From: Flavivirga spongiicola
GTDB taxonomy: Bacteria > Bacteroidota > Bacteroidia > Flavobacteriales > Flavobacteriaceae
Assembly (NCBI RefSeq): GCF_030540825.1
Contig: NZ_JAUOEO010000001.1
Coordinates: forward strand, 903,001 to 967,000
Reading direction: 5' to 3'
Length of the DNA: 64,000 nt
Each line of letters opens with the position of its first letter. Position 1 is the first letter of the stretch. The translations under genes and the position numbers were made by a program. A model generated the notes under the pieces. It saw only the letters and a list, made by a program, of their open reading frames with translations, did no database searches and was not told the origin of the DNA. Positions 1 through 9,071 of the stretch are shown here, piece after piece.

Positions 1-421
1 TAGTAGTTATGACACCCGAAAAACACCTTACGAAGGCCATTATCAACATTATAATACTAAGATTATTAATACTGAAGAAGAAGTTAACTTTATAAAAGGT
101 GATTATATTATTTATACACATCAGGATGCCTTTAGATATTTATTAGAAACTTTAGAGCCACATGCACCTGATTCCTTTTTCAATTGGAACTTCTTTGACA
201 CCGTTTTACAGCAAAAAGAAGGATTCTCTCCTTATGTTTGGGAAGACAAAGCTTTAGAGTTATTAAACAATAACCCGAAGCTAAAAAAAGCATTTGAACA
301 TCGCAAAAAAAACTCAACAACATTCAATAATAATTGGTACGAGCAATTAGATTGGATCCACAAGCAAAGTGAATATTACGAAGATGCCCATATGCAGTAT
401 CCTATATACAGAGTGAAATAA
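1..421 (+). CDS. M14 zinc carboxypeptidase-like protein, C-terminal part
   Basis: An open frame enters the window and ends at TAA 419-421; about 139 residues remain. The stretch contains PYEGHYQHYN, a GDYIIYTHQ segment, LLETLEPHAPDSFFNWNFFD and QQKEGFSPYVWED. From memory this pattern is typical of the C-terminal part of large exported M14-family (zinc carboxypeptidase-like) proteins of Bacteroidetes, which carry the catalytic domain further upstream. The catalytic HxxE/H zinc ligands are therefore outside the window and cannot be checked. The following sulfatase gene is convergent, so this gene is not part of that operon. The family call rests on recall of sequence pattern only. Confidence 0.6.
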   Translation, partial: SSYDTRKTPYEGHYQHYNTKIINTEEEVNFIKGDYIIYTHQDAFRYLLETLEPHAPDSFFNWNFFDTVLQQKEGFSPYVWEDKALELLNNNPKLKKAFEHRKKNSTTFNNNWYEQLDWIHKQSEYYEDAHMQYPIYRVK

Positions 422-496
422 GCCACTATAGATTTAAAACCCATAGTTTTTAACAAAAAAAGAAATTCTTTTTTACAGAATAAAGCTATAATCGCT

Positions 497-612
497 ACTT
501 GTCATTCCTGCCTTTCGTCCTAGCCTGTCTTGAGCGGAGTCGAAAGGCTTAAGATAAACTACAACAGGAATCCACATATAAAATGGATTCCACATCAAGC
601 GAGGAATGACAA
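497..612. repeat. Intergenic palindromic repeat with TGTCATTCCT/AGGAATGACA ends
   Basis: The convergent gap between the peptidase and the sulfatase operon holds a palindromic unit. TGTCATTCCT (500-509) is matched by its inverse AGGAATGACA (602-611). An inner hairpin is formed by GGAATCCA (567-574) and TGGATTCC (584-591). Copies of the same GGAATGACA theme lie at about 15.87 and 60.46 kb, so this is a dispersed repeat. As a strong hairpin between convergent genes it may also end transcription, although it has no clean T-run. Nothing else was recognised in the 302-bp gap. Confidence 0.6.
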
Positions 613-723
613 AATTGAGATGGAAATTTTATAGAAACTAAAGTAACAACAATGAAATTGCAGGATTTTAACCTTTTGCTTGAAAATAAAATTCATAAAC
701 CCGAATTAAACATTTGAGACTCA

Positions 724-2559
724 TCAATGATTTACTTTTTCAACATTAATATAGAAAGCATTACTTTGCTCTCCGTTTTCCATATCGAAATAGGCAAATA
801 GCTTTGTTTTTCCTTGTGGAACTTCCACTTCGAGTATTGCCGATTCAGAATTATTATCCACTTTAATTGTCTTTTTTTGATTCGCTACCTCTAAATGGGC
901 TTTTACAAATTTCATAGCCTTTCCATTTATTCTGGCATTTGCAAAAGAAGTCGAAGGGATAGAATCCTTCACTTCGGCTCCCAAAGCAAGTTTACTTTCA
1001 ACAGGCCATCTCCTCAAATGAAAACGATAGGTCCCGGATTTCACAAAATTCACTAAAAAGGGTGCTGGCTTCATGGTCTTTCCCTTTCGAATTTGAGTTT
1101 GATTCCAAGGCGGATATTGATCTGTGGTATGGGCATCATGACAAGTAATAACATCAACAGCATCCGTTGTTCCCAGATTGATTATTGAATGTTTGGTTTC
1201 CTTAATTACCTGACTCCACCAATTTTGATAAAAAGTATTCATTTCCATGACTCTTTTTGGGTATTGCTCAGCTACGTTTGTCTTTTGACCCGGATCTTCA
1301 GAAATATTGTAAAGTTCTGTTCCATGAATCAAACGCCAGTCTCCGTTCATAACACAACTTTGTTTTCCTTTGATTGGCCAGGGTACTCTTTGAGTATCAG
1401 TAACCAAATATCTATTGCCAATCTCCTCTTTGTTCAAAAGATAAGAACTAACATCTTTACCGTCCATGGTTTTTGTTGCTTTGAAGCTCTGCCCTGTAAG
1501 CGAGGTAAGCGTGGGTAACACATCTACGTGCGCTGTTAATTCATTCAACTTTTCACCTCCAATAAGATTTCCTTTGGGCCATCTTATAATAAAAGGAACA
1601 CGGTGTCCGCCATCATATTCACTGCCCTTAGTTCCTCGCATACCAGCATTATACCCCCTTGAAGCGGTACCATTATCCGTTGTAAAGATCATGATTGTAT
1701 TTTCTACAATACCAAGGCTTTCCATACGGTTGATCAGCTTTGAAAAATTGTCATCAATATTGGTAATCATCCCATAAAACCGTTTTTGATTTTCAGAAAG
1801 TTGCTCCTCATCCTTGTATAAATTATAATACTCCTGAGGTACATTATAAGGACTATGAGGTGCATTCAAACTTAGATAACATAAAAAAGGATTATCTTTT
1901 TTATCTTCAATAAATTTTATCGCCTCATCAAACCAAATATCAGTGCAGTAACCTGTTTTCTTTTCTGGAACTCCATTCCTAAAGTAGGTGTCATCAAAAT
2001 AGTCATTATTCCAATAATCCGGGGTTTGTCCAACCCCGCCACCTCCGTGGTAAAAGGTTTCTTGAAAACCTCTGTCATAAGGTAAAAAAGGATGATTGTC
2101 CCCAAGATGCCATTTACCAAACATCCCAGTCGAATATCCATTAGCTTTAAAAACGTCTGCCAAGGTCGTCTCTCCTTCATTAAGTATAGAGGCTCCCATA
2201 ATGGTATGCCAAACTCCATTTCTGTTACAGTTTCTCCCGGTTAAAAGTCCTGCTCTGGTAGGTGCACAGGTAGTACCCACATGATAATTTGTTAGGTTGA
2301 CACTCTCAGTCGAAAATTTGTCTATATGCGGCGTTTTAATGATCGAATTGCCTGTATGTCCTAAATCACCATAGCCCTGATCATCAGTTATCACAATAAT
2401 TACATTAGGTCTGTTATCTAATTTGGACGTTTCTGATGCCTTCTTATCTGCACAAGAAGATTGCATAACCAACAAAAACAACAAAGACATTCTCATGGTA
2501 TATTTTATTGTTTTTTTATTCTTTTGACTTTCGGGTTCCTTTAATTTTAAAAGTTTCAT
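724..2559 (-). CDS. S1-family sulfatase (FGly type), lipoprotein
   Basis: Sulfatase that should remove sulfate esters from a polysaccharide or oligosaccharide. The N-terminal metal-binding segment ITDDQGYGDLG and the formylglycine motif C-A-P-T-R (in GTTCAPTRAGLLTGR) are both present, followed by GKWHLGD, so the active site looks intact. Cys rather than Ser at the motif means it needs an FGE/anSME-type maturase, not seen here. At 611 residues it carries an extra C-terminal beta-rich domain of about 110 residues. Codon 22 (2496) or 24 (2490) may be the true start, since RMSLLFLLVMQSSC then reads as a lipoprotein signal. It is last in a four-gene minus-strand operon, 90 bp after the second sulfatase. 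The substrate position cannot be told from sequence alone. Confidence 0.9.
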   Translation of the reverse strand: MKLLKLKEPESQKNKKTIKYTMRMSLLFLLVMQSSCADKKASETSKLDNRPNVIIVITDDQGYGDLGHTGNSIIKTPHIDKFSTESVNLTNYHVGTTCAPTRAGLLTGRNCNRNGVWHTIMGASILNEGETTLADVFKANGYSTGMFGKWHLGDNHPFLPYDRGFQETFYHGGGGVGQTPDYWNNDYFDDTYFRNGVPEKKTGYCTDIWFDEAIKFIEDKKDNPFLCYLSLNAPHSPYNVPQEYYNLYKDEEQLSENQKRFYGMITNIDDNFSKLINRMESLGIVENTIMIFTTDNGTASRGYNAGMRGTKGSEYDGGHRVPFIIRWPKGNLIGGEKLNELTAHVDVLPTLTSLTGQSFKATKTMDGKDVSSYLLNKEEIGNRYLVTDTQRVPWPIKGKQSCVMNGDWRLIHGTELYNISEDPGQKTNVAEQYPKRVMEMNTFYQNWWSQVIKETKHSIINLGTTDAVDVITCHDAHTTDQYPPWNQTQIRKGKTMKPAPFLVNFVKSGTYRFHLRRWPVESKLALGAEVKDSIPSTSFANARINGKAMKFVKAHLEVANQKKTIKVDNNSESAILEVEVPQGKTKLFAYFDMENGEQSNAFYINVEKVNH

Positions 2560-2649
2560 GTATTTATATTAATTCTTTTTTGAAAAGTGCTACTTCAACT
2601 GCACTTGGTACAGACTGTAAACATTCATGTGTTTCATTGTATTTAAATA

Positions 2650-4005
2650 TTACAAGTTTCCTATGGTTCTTTTTTCTGAAGTCATTATCGAATCTAATCT
2701 TTTCATTTTCTCTTTGAGCATACCGACTTTCTCAGGAATTTTTTTAGCTAAATTGTATGCTTCTGATATATCGCTTTCGATATCAAAAAGAAAAGTACCT
2801 TCATCAAGTAGTAAAAGTTTATACTTCCCCTCCCTAATACCTTCGAGTTTTCCTTTAGAAGAATAATATAAAAAGGGCTTAGTATCTATTTTTTGGTTGA
2901 CTTCTAAAAGTGCTCCAGAAACATCTTGTCCGTCGATTTTCTTTTTAGGAAGTTTCGCATCACACAAACTGGCAATGGTAGGTAATATATCCATGTTGGT
3001 AATAACCTGACGCTGCATTGTTCCTGCGGGAACTTTACTTGACCATCTAACAATACAAGGCACACGCTGACCTCCTTCCCAGGTAGTTCCTTTGGCTCCT
3101 CTTAAAGGCCCCGAAGAACCTCCCTCGGTCTTGAATACTTTCCAGGGGCCATTGTCTGAAGTGAATATGACCAGCGTATTCTTGTCAATGCCTTGTGCTA
3201 TTAATGTTTCCAGAATTTGTCCTACGCTCCAATCAATCTCTTCTATGGTATCACCATAAGGTCCTCTCACACTCGTATTTTGAAACTTAGCGGAAGCATA
3301 AATAGGGATATGTGGCATGGGGTGTGCTAAATACAAGAAGAATGGTTTTTTTTCACTTTTTTTAATAAAGTTCACCGCTTTTTCTGTTAGCCTTTTGGTA
3401 AGTGTAGTCTGATTCGGATCTAATTCCAAAGTATCAGATTGCGATAATAGAGGTAAGCGCCACTTATAACCATTATTTCCCATATACCCCTGTTCTTTTT
3501 GGCTCATATCGTTGCTAAAGGGTATACCGAAAAATATATCAAAACCTTGATTATGAGGCAGGAATTTTTCCTGATGCCCCAAGTGCCATTTGCCAATGCA
3601 AGCTGTAGAATAATTCTTTTCTTTTAGAATTTCTGCTATGGTCTGTTCTTCTGGATTGAGCCCTGTTGTAGATTGTGGGAACAATACACCTTTTTCAAGA
3701 CCTACCCGTTTTGGGTAAGCTCCAGTCATGAGGGCAGCTCTAGAAGGGGTGCATACTGGCGCTGCTACATAGAACTGAGAAAGTTTCATGCCTTCAGCGG
3801 CCATTTTATCCAAATGAGGTGTGTAAATTGTAGGGTTGCCATAACTACTTAAGTCGCCATAGCCCATATCATCAGTATAAATAATAATAATATTTGGATT
3901 TTGAGCTTTCTTTTGTGCATAGGAATTAAACATTATAAAACCTGCAATGGTGATAAATAAAATTGATGTTTTCATTTTTTGTTTTTCAAATTTAAACCAC
4001 TTCAT
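2650..4005 (-). CDS. S1-family sulfatase (FGly type), secreted
   Basis: Second sulfatase of the operon, 451 residues, close to a minimal single-domain S1 enzyme. Visible are the metal ligands in YTDDMGYGDLSSYGNP, the formylglycine motif C-T-P-S-R in VCTPSRAALMTGAYPKR, GKWHLGH and the late FTSDNGPW segment. Codon 11 (3975) is the better start: MKTSILFITIAGFIMFNSYAQ is a clean SPase I signal peptide, whereas the ten residues before it are charged. The two sulfatases share family architecture but differ strongly in sequence and length, so they probably act on different sulfate positions or sugars. It sits 86 bp after the GH43-like gene. Confidence 0.92.
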   Translation of the reverse strand: MKWFKFEKQKMKTSILFITIAGFIMFNSYAQKKAQNPNIIIIYTDDMGYGDLSSYGNPTIYTPHLDKMAAEGMKLSQFYVAAPVCTPSRAALMTGAYPKRVGLEKGVLFPQSTTGLNPEEQTIAEILKEKNYSTACIGKWHLGHQEKFLPHNQGFDIFFGIPFSNDMSQKEQGYMGNNGYKWRLPLLSQSDTLELDPNQTTLTKRLTEKAVNFIKKSEKKPFFLYLAHPMPHIPIYASAKFQNTSVRGPYGDTIEEIDWSVGQILETLIAQGIDKNTLVIFTSDNGPWKVFKTEGGSSGPLRGAKGTTWEGGQRVPCIVRWSSKVPAGTMQRQVITNMDILPTIASLCDAKLPKKKIDGQDVSGALLEVNQKIDTKPFLYYSSKGKLEGIREGKYKLLLLDEGTFLFDIESDISEAYNLAKKIPEKVGMLKEKMKRLDSIMTSEKRTIGNL

Positions 4006-4091
4006 AAAATTATATTTAAGTGAAAATAGTTAATTCATAAATCTTTACTAGTAGGACAAATCCAATAAGCTATTTATTATTTTAATTGGTT

Positions 4092-5183
4092 TTAATTGGT
4101 TTTAATTGGAATATGTACATTAAAAGGAAGGTTTATACTGTCTGTGCTATTTTTTAGTTGAACAGCGCAAAAAAGTATGGCCGGTTTACCATTTTTGTTA
4201 AACCATATCTGAGGTCTTTCCAAATATTTTAAATCACTTACACTGCCATCTTCCCAGGTAATTTCCGGTATCATAACATTTGGGTTTTCCGCAGACCTCC
4301 AATCCTTACCATCTTTCGAAATAAAGAGCGCCAAACCATGTTTTCCCGTATAGAGCCCTCTTTGATCATCCAGTATGGCATAATAATTCCCGTCTTGAAA
4401 CCACAAAAAGGGATCTTCAGCCTCTTTATCTGTAAGGATGGGGGTCTCTGCAATAATAAATGGCCCGTCAGGGTTTAACGATGTTGCCGTACACTGAATC
4501 ATTCTATTTTTAAGTTCTGGATTATTTGAACGCGTTTTGAAAATCATAAGGTAGGAACCATCTGGTTTTTGACAAACACTAGGGTTTACCATATACCCTT
4601 CAGCTCCTTTTTCCTCTTGGTATTCAATTAGTGGAGATTTACTAACGACCCATGGGCCATTAGGGGTATCTGCTACAGCAACACCTATTCTTTGTCCCCA
4701 GCGGTGGTTTTCTTTTTCAGATTCTCTCCCAAAATCATCATTTACATGGGAAATAAAGTACAAATAATATTTGTTACCAAACTTTTTAATGTGAGGATTA
4801 TGTGCAGATTGCTCATTCCAATGCCCTTTACCAAATCCTTCTAATATTACTTCTTTATGCTTATATGGACCTCCCGGTGAATCGGCAACCGCATAAGCAA
4901 TCACTGAATGATCCAACCACCCTGCGAATCCTTCAGACTTAGGCCATGTTGAATAATAAAGATGGTATTTTTGATCTTCTCCTTCTACCATTGAAGCTCC
5001 CCATATATAATTATTAGGATCTTTAAGTACCGAATGAAAAGGCACAGACTGGATTAGTTCGCTCAAAACAAGCTCCTTAGAAGTATTTTTTATTGCTGGT
5101 CGTCTTTCTGTTTTCTTTTTTTCCATACATGACAGTATCGAGACTAAAAAAACTACCAATAATAATAAATTCTGTTTTTTCAT
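4092..5183 (-). CDS. GH43-like five-bladed beta-propeller glycoside hydrolase, lipoprotein
   Basis: 363 residues starting with MKKQNLLLLVVFLVSILSC, a clear lipoprotein signal. The body has repeated aromatic and acidic strands typical of the GH43/GH32-like propeller fold: WGASMVEGEDQKYHLYYS, NPHIKKFGNKYYLYFIS, GYMVNPSVCQKPDGSYLMIFK, AEDPFLWFQDGNYYAILDD. The evenly spaced Asp and Glu residues (EDPFLW, EITWEDGSV) are candidate catalytic residues, but the exact family and specificity are not recognised. Its position between a GH20 hexosaminidase and two sulfatases suggests it trims a sulfated glycan at the cell surface or in the periplasm. Overall fold call is good; activity is inferred. Confidence 0.7.
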   Translation of the reverse strand: MKKQNLLLLVVFLVSILSCMEKKKTERRPAIKNTSKELVLSELIQSVPFHSVLKDPNNYIWGASMVEGEDQKYHLYYSTWPKSEGFAGWLDHSVIAYAVADSPGGPYKHKEVILEGFGKGHWNEQSAHNPHIKKFGNKYYLYFISHVNDDFGRESEKENHRWGQRIGVAVADTPNGPWVVSKSPLIEYQEEKGAEGYMVNPSVCQKPDGSYLMIFKTRSNNPELKNRMIQCTATSLNPDGPFIIAETPILTDKEAEDPFLWFQDGNYYAILDDQRGLYTGKHGLALFISKDGKDWRSAENPNVMIPEITWEDGSVSDLKYLERPQIWFNKNGKPAILFCAVQLKNSTDSINLPFNVHIPIKTN

Positions 5184-5384
5184 TTTGCTGATTTTAAATT
5201 AACTCGATTTTCTTAAAAGGAAACCCAATCCCCCCATTTAGTATCTTTAAACTCTTATTTATAATAAGGGCTGTTTTTTAAGGTTCCACATCTACTTCCT
5301 TATTTTATACGTTTATAATAATAGCCACTAAAGCCTCAATAGGGTTTCTAAAAAATGTTTGTTTTTTAAACGCTTTATCCATAT

Positions 5385-7721
5385 TTAATTTACTATAATT
5401 TCATCTATCCATATACGTGATGGTGCTCCACTTCTACGATGACCATCCGGAATAGTATTAAAACCTTTTGCTTTTATTTTTAATATTTTTGTTTTAACAG
5501 CACCAAAAGGTATACGCGTATTTACCTTATTTCTTCCTTGTTCGGTTGCTATTTCTAACTGCTCTTTTTGGACTAGTAACTTAAATGTTTTTCCATCGAC
5601 TGACCCAAATACTTCAATATCTGTTGGAGGATAAATACCTGAATTAGTAAATCGTAAAGCATCAAATTCTATTTCTTTTACTTCAGTTACTTTATCAAAA
5701 AGAACATTTACTTCTACTTTGTTAGAAAAAGAATACCAAGACCTGTCTCCTTTAGAAAGTGATCCATAGCTCAAATCTGTTAATTTTTCAATTTTCTTTC
5801 CTTGTCTATCAAAAACCTTAGCATTCTTTGCTTTATGAATTGAGAATTTTTTAGATGAAAGATATCCTACAGCTTTATCATTATTAAATGCTCTGGCTTG
5901 TAGCTGAGATGTTTTTGAAATAGTAAATGGTTTACCGTATTTAGGAGATTGAAGCGTAGGTTTTGTGCCATCTAAAGTATAATGAATATTTAATTCGTTA
6001 GCTTCGGTTTTCATTTGTATTTCAATTTCTTTTCCATTTCCGACATGGTCTATCCAAGGGCTAAAAGCACTTACTGCATAACGAACTTCTTGTGCATCCA
6101 ATCTGCTAAATTGAGTATAAAGTCGATTAACAAAATGATTCCAATTTTTCTTTTTATGTGGTGTCCATGCACTTTCGGCAATAGCATAAGTTCTGGGAAA
6201 AGTCATATACGTTAGTTTGCCCCAATCACCAATAGACTCTGTCCACATATTAGCTTGAATACCTTTAATCAATTTGCCTTCTTCCTGGGTCAGTGCATCG
6301 GGAATTACTTTATAATTATATGACGTAGAAAGCAACAAGCGAGAATATCCTAAATTAGGTTCTAAGTCATCATGCCCTTGTTTTAAATCTATATAACAAT
6401 AATTACTAGGAGTCATAATAACTTCATGCCCTGCTTTCGTTGAAGTGATGCCTCCTTTTTCTCCTCTCCAACTCATGACCGTAGCATTGGGAGCTAAACC
6501 ACCTTCCAGTATTTCGTCCCAGCCTATCATAATACGATTGCGCTTATTGATTATAGTTTCTACACGTTTAATAAAATAACTTTGTAACTCAAGCTCATCT
6601 TTTAATTTTTCATCTTTCATTCTTTGTTGTGCAAAAGGATCTACTTTCCATTGTTCTTTATTGCATTCATCACCACCTATATGCACATACTTGTATGGGA
6701 ATAAATCCATGACTTCATTAAGCATTCTTTCTGCAAACTGAAAGGTTTCTTCTTTTCCGGGATTATATGTATTATTCTTGTGGACACCGCCAGTAGCTAC
6801 ATAAGGTGCAGCATTTACACAACCTATTTCTGGATAAGCTGCAATAGTAGCTTGAGCGTGTCCTGGCATATCTATTTCTGGGATAATTTCTACACAACGT
6901 TCTTTGGCATAAGCGATAATTTCTTTGACATCTTCTTGGGTATAAAATCCGCCATAAGTTGCTTTTTCTTCTAGTTTTTGCTCTGGCCTGCCCCACCAAT
7001 TAGACTTAGTTTCGTCGGTAATATTATGGTCTACCCTCCAGGCTCCAATTTCAGTAAGTTTTGGATAGCTCTTTATTTCTAATCGCCACCCCTGGTCGTC
7101 TGCCAAATGCCAGTGAAACCTATTTAACTTAAGTTCACTCATAAAATCAATGACTCGCTTTACTTGTTCTTTTGTAAAGAAATGCCGGGATACGTCCAGC
7201 ATATAACCACGCCAACCAAATGTTGGATAATCTTTAATATCTACCGTTGGTATACCCCATCGAATATTTTGTAATGTATTTTTATAAAAAGCTACAGGAA
7301 GTAACTGTTTCAAACTTTGTAAAGCATAGAAAAAACCTTCTTTTGAAGCTGCTTTTATTGTTATATTACTAGTAGTTACTTTTAAATTATAGCCTTCACC
7401 TTTTATTGTTTTGTCTGTACTAATCCTAATATCTCCTTGACCTCCTATATTTATTTGTGGCGTCCAACCAGCTACTTTTTCAAACTGATTAAAAAATTGA
7501 TTTGCTATAGTTTTTTGTTTTTCATTTTCTACAGTTATTATTGAAGAGGCTTTAACTTCAAAGTATCCATCTGCTTCAATTTGACTTATTGGTTGTGGAA
7601 TAATGTGCGTTTTTCCTATTTGAAGTTCTAACTTTTTCTGCTCACATGAATTTAATAGTAGCAAACTCAATATCAATGTACTTGTAAGTTTAAAAACTCC
7701 TTTACTATTAATAGTTATCAT
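5385..7721 (-). CDS. GH20 beta-N-acetylhexosaminidase, multidomain
   Basis: Removes terminal beta-linked GlcNAc/GalNAc. The 778 residues read as: lipoprotein-like signal ending LLLNSC; GH20b N-domain (about 35-165); catalytic TIM barrel (about 165-510) with HWHLADDQGWRLEIK and the paired catalytic Asp-Glu in HIGGDEC; a chitobiase C-terminal-like segment (TLDGTKPTLQSP, about 575-620); and a final F5/8-type discoidin-like domain, which may bind carbohydrate. It is the first intact gene of the sulfatase operon, 201 bp ahead of the GH43-like gene. A hexosaminidase with sulfatases suggests a sulfated aminosugar-containing glycan such as a glycosaminoglycan-like polymer; that is inference. Confidence 0.93.
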   Translation of the reverse strand: MITINSKGVFKLTSTLILSLLLLNSCEQKKLELQIGKTHIIPQPISQIEADGYFEVKASSIITVENEKQKTIANQFFNQFEKVAGWTPQINIGGQGDIRISTDKTIKGEGYNLKVTTSNITIKAASKEGFFYALQSLKQLLPVAFYKNTLQNIRWGIPTVDIKDYPTFGWRGYMLDVSRHFFTKEQVKRVIDFMSELKLNRFHWHLADDQGWRLEIKSYPKLTEIGAWRVDHNITDETKSNWWGRPEQKLEEKATYGGFYTQEDVKEIIAYAKERCVEIIPEIDMPGHAQATIAAYPEIGCVNAAPYVATGGVHKNNTYNPGKEETFQFAERMLNEVMDLFPYKYVHIGGDECNKEQWKVDPFAQQRMKDEKLKDELELQSYFIKRVETIINKRNRIMIGWDEILEGGLAPNATVMSWRGEKGGITSTKAGHEVIMTPSNYCYIDLKQGHDDLEPNLGYSRLLLSTSYNYKVIPDALTQEEGKLIKGIQANMWTESIGDWGKLTYMTFPRTYAIAESAWTPHKKKNWNHFVNRLYTQFSRLDAQEVRYAVSAFSPWIDHVGNGKEIEIQMKTEANELNIHYTLDGTKPTLQSPKYGKPFTISKTSQLQARAFNNDKAVGYLSSKKFSIHKAKNAKVFDRQGKKIEKLTDLSYGSLSKGDRSWYSFSNKVEVNVLFDKVTEVKEIEFDALRFTNSGIYPPTDIEVFGSVDGKTFKLLVQKEQLEIATEQGRNKVNTRIPFGAVKTKILKIKAKGFNTIPDGHRRSGAPSRIWIDEIIVN

Positions 7722-7751
7722 ATTTATTTTTTATTGTTGTCAAATTTGTTT

Positions 7752-7931
7752 TTATCTATTAAACTCTATGAGGCCTCCATCGATAGGAAAATCTGTACTT
7801 GTAAATACTAATACAATACTAACCCCTATTTCTTCAGCTTCCCTGTTTATTCTACCAATTGGCTGTTTTTTTTGATAGATTATCTAACACTACTCTTGAG
7901 TTTCTATTCCTTAGAGAGAATTATATTAATT
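7752..7931 (-). pseudogene. Decayed C-terminus of a short-chain dehydrogenase (SDR)
   Basis: Read on the minus strand, this spacer encodes QPIGRINREAEEIG, then TSTDFPIDGG and a stop at 7752-7754. This is the usual SDR C-terminal pattern (PIGR..xPEEI ... G.xxPxDGG) with roughly ten residues missing between the two blocks. Just upstream, across an 8-T run near 7866-7873, the matching segment VVLDNLSK appears in another frame, so there is also a frameshift. The Rossmann and catalytic YxxxK parts are absent. It lies directly upstream of the GH20-sulfatase operon, so the operon probably once began with a sugar dehydrogenase. Confidence 0.6.
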
Positions 7932-8357
7932 TAATTTTCCTTAAAATCAGTTCCAGTATAAATCATTAATTAGAAGGGTTCTTTATTGTCCACAATTTAT
8001 TTATTTATGCCAACAATAACTACCAAATTTTCCACCATCCTTGATACTATTTTGCTACGTAAAAAACATAAAATACCTCAATAGAGAAACCTTTGTTATA
8101 AAAAGTTTAGGCTGACAATACCAGTTCTATTATGAAAACAACCGCAAACAGTTGTAAAACAAAGATTGGTGGTTTTTAGTATCTTCATATAACTGGCGTT
8201 GCTATAAAACACCAATTATGACATAACTAAATGTATACTCACATAAGTTTTTTTGGAGGTTAATTTTGTCTCGCAAGAATTTGAAAACAAAACCGGTCTA
8301 AACTTCTTATAGATAAGCTTACGGGTTTAAAGCTGAGTTTCGAGAAATTCTTTTCTG
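7932..8357. other. Spacer upstream of the GH20-sulfatase operon, no gene recognised
   Basis: About 430 bp of AT-rich sequence between the SDR remnant and the Nudix gene. I found no long frame or recognisable protein remnant on either strand. A small dyad ACAAC-N8-GTTGT occurs at 8138-8155 and could be a regulator site, but it is short enough to be chance. Confidence 0.3.
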
Positions 8358-8939
8358 TCAAACCAAGAGCTTAATATTAGCATAGGAGTTTTCAAGAGCA
8401 CGTTTAGCTTGATTTTTATTTAACCATTCAACTTTAGTTATCCCCTCTTCTTCTTGGGCATACAAATTACCATTGAAGTTAGTTTTCATTTCAAACCAAT
8501 AGGTGATTTTTATTTTATGCCGTCCGTTACGTTTAAAAATATGATAGGTAGTTTCTAAAGGTTTTGTTATTTCTAACCCACCGACCCCGGTTTCTTCTGA
8601 CACTTCACGAATCGCTGTTTTTTCTATAGTTTCATTACCTTCTACCTTTCCTTTAGGTAAGTCCCATTTATCATTTCTGTATATAAATAAAACAGCATTG
8701 TTCTCATTATATACTTTGCCTCCACCAGCAATAACATTAGGTAATTTTTTCAAGAATTTTTTCAGAAGCTTATCTTCATTTTTATGAATAAGACGAACTT
8801 CTTTTAAAGAAGTCGTATCAAGTTCCTTTATAACTTTCCCAATATTTACAGTATCTAGCAAATAATTTTTAAAGTTGATTTCTTGTTCAACTTTAGTTGT
8901 TAATATAATAGGTTTGTCCCCAACAAAAACTTTATACAT
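8358..8939 (-). CDS. Nudix hydrolase
   Basis: 193 residues with a full Nudix box, GKVEGNETIEKTAIREVSEE followed by TG (GX5EX7REUXEEXGU), at about residues 97-119, so the Mg-binding Glu residues are all present. A preceding WDLPKG strand and a later YWFEMKTNF strand fit the alpha/beta/alpha Nudix fold. The N-terminal 75 residues are not part of the core domain and are not recognised. It should hydrolyse a nucleoside-diphosphate-linked compound, but the substrate cannot be predicted. It is divergent from pyrE, 132 bp apart; this pairing is common in flavobacteria as far as I recall. Confidence 0.9.
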   Translation of the reverse strand: MYKVFVGDKPIILTTKVEQEINFKNYLLDTVNIGKVIKELDTTSLKEVRLIHKNEDKLLKKFLKKLPNVIAGGGKVYNENNAVLFIYRNDKWDLPKGKVEGNETIEKTAIREVSEETGVGGLEITKPLETTYHIFKRNGRHKIKITYWFEMKTNFNGNLYAQEEEGITKVEWLNKNQAKRALENSYANIKLLV

Positions 8940-9058
8940 ACGTTACAACTAACAATTACAGTCTGGTAAAAGTATCATTTTTAGTTATAATCTACTCATT
9001 GTTGAAAAAAATATTTTTTATTCGTAAAGCAACAATTAGGTAAAACTAAATTTATATG

Positions 9059-9066
9059 TAATTTTG
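9059..9066 (+). promoter_or_regulatory. -7 promoter box TAATTTTG for pyrE, nearly leaderless
   Basis: TAATTTTG matches the Bacteroidetes -7 consensus TAnnTTTG exactly. Only five bases separate it from the pyrE ATG at 9072, so the transcript should start at or within a few bases of the start codon. No convincing TTG -33 element is visible at the usual spacing. Confidence 0.55.
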
Positions 9067-9071
9067 CCAGC

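Noticed and set aside
8138..8155. ACAAC-N8-GTTGT dyad as an operator of the sulfatase operon
   Set aside because: Five-base arms are too short to separate from chance in AT-rich DNA, and no second copy was seen.
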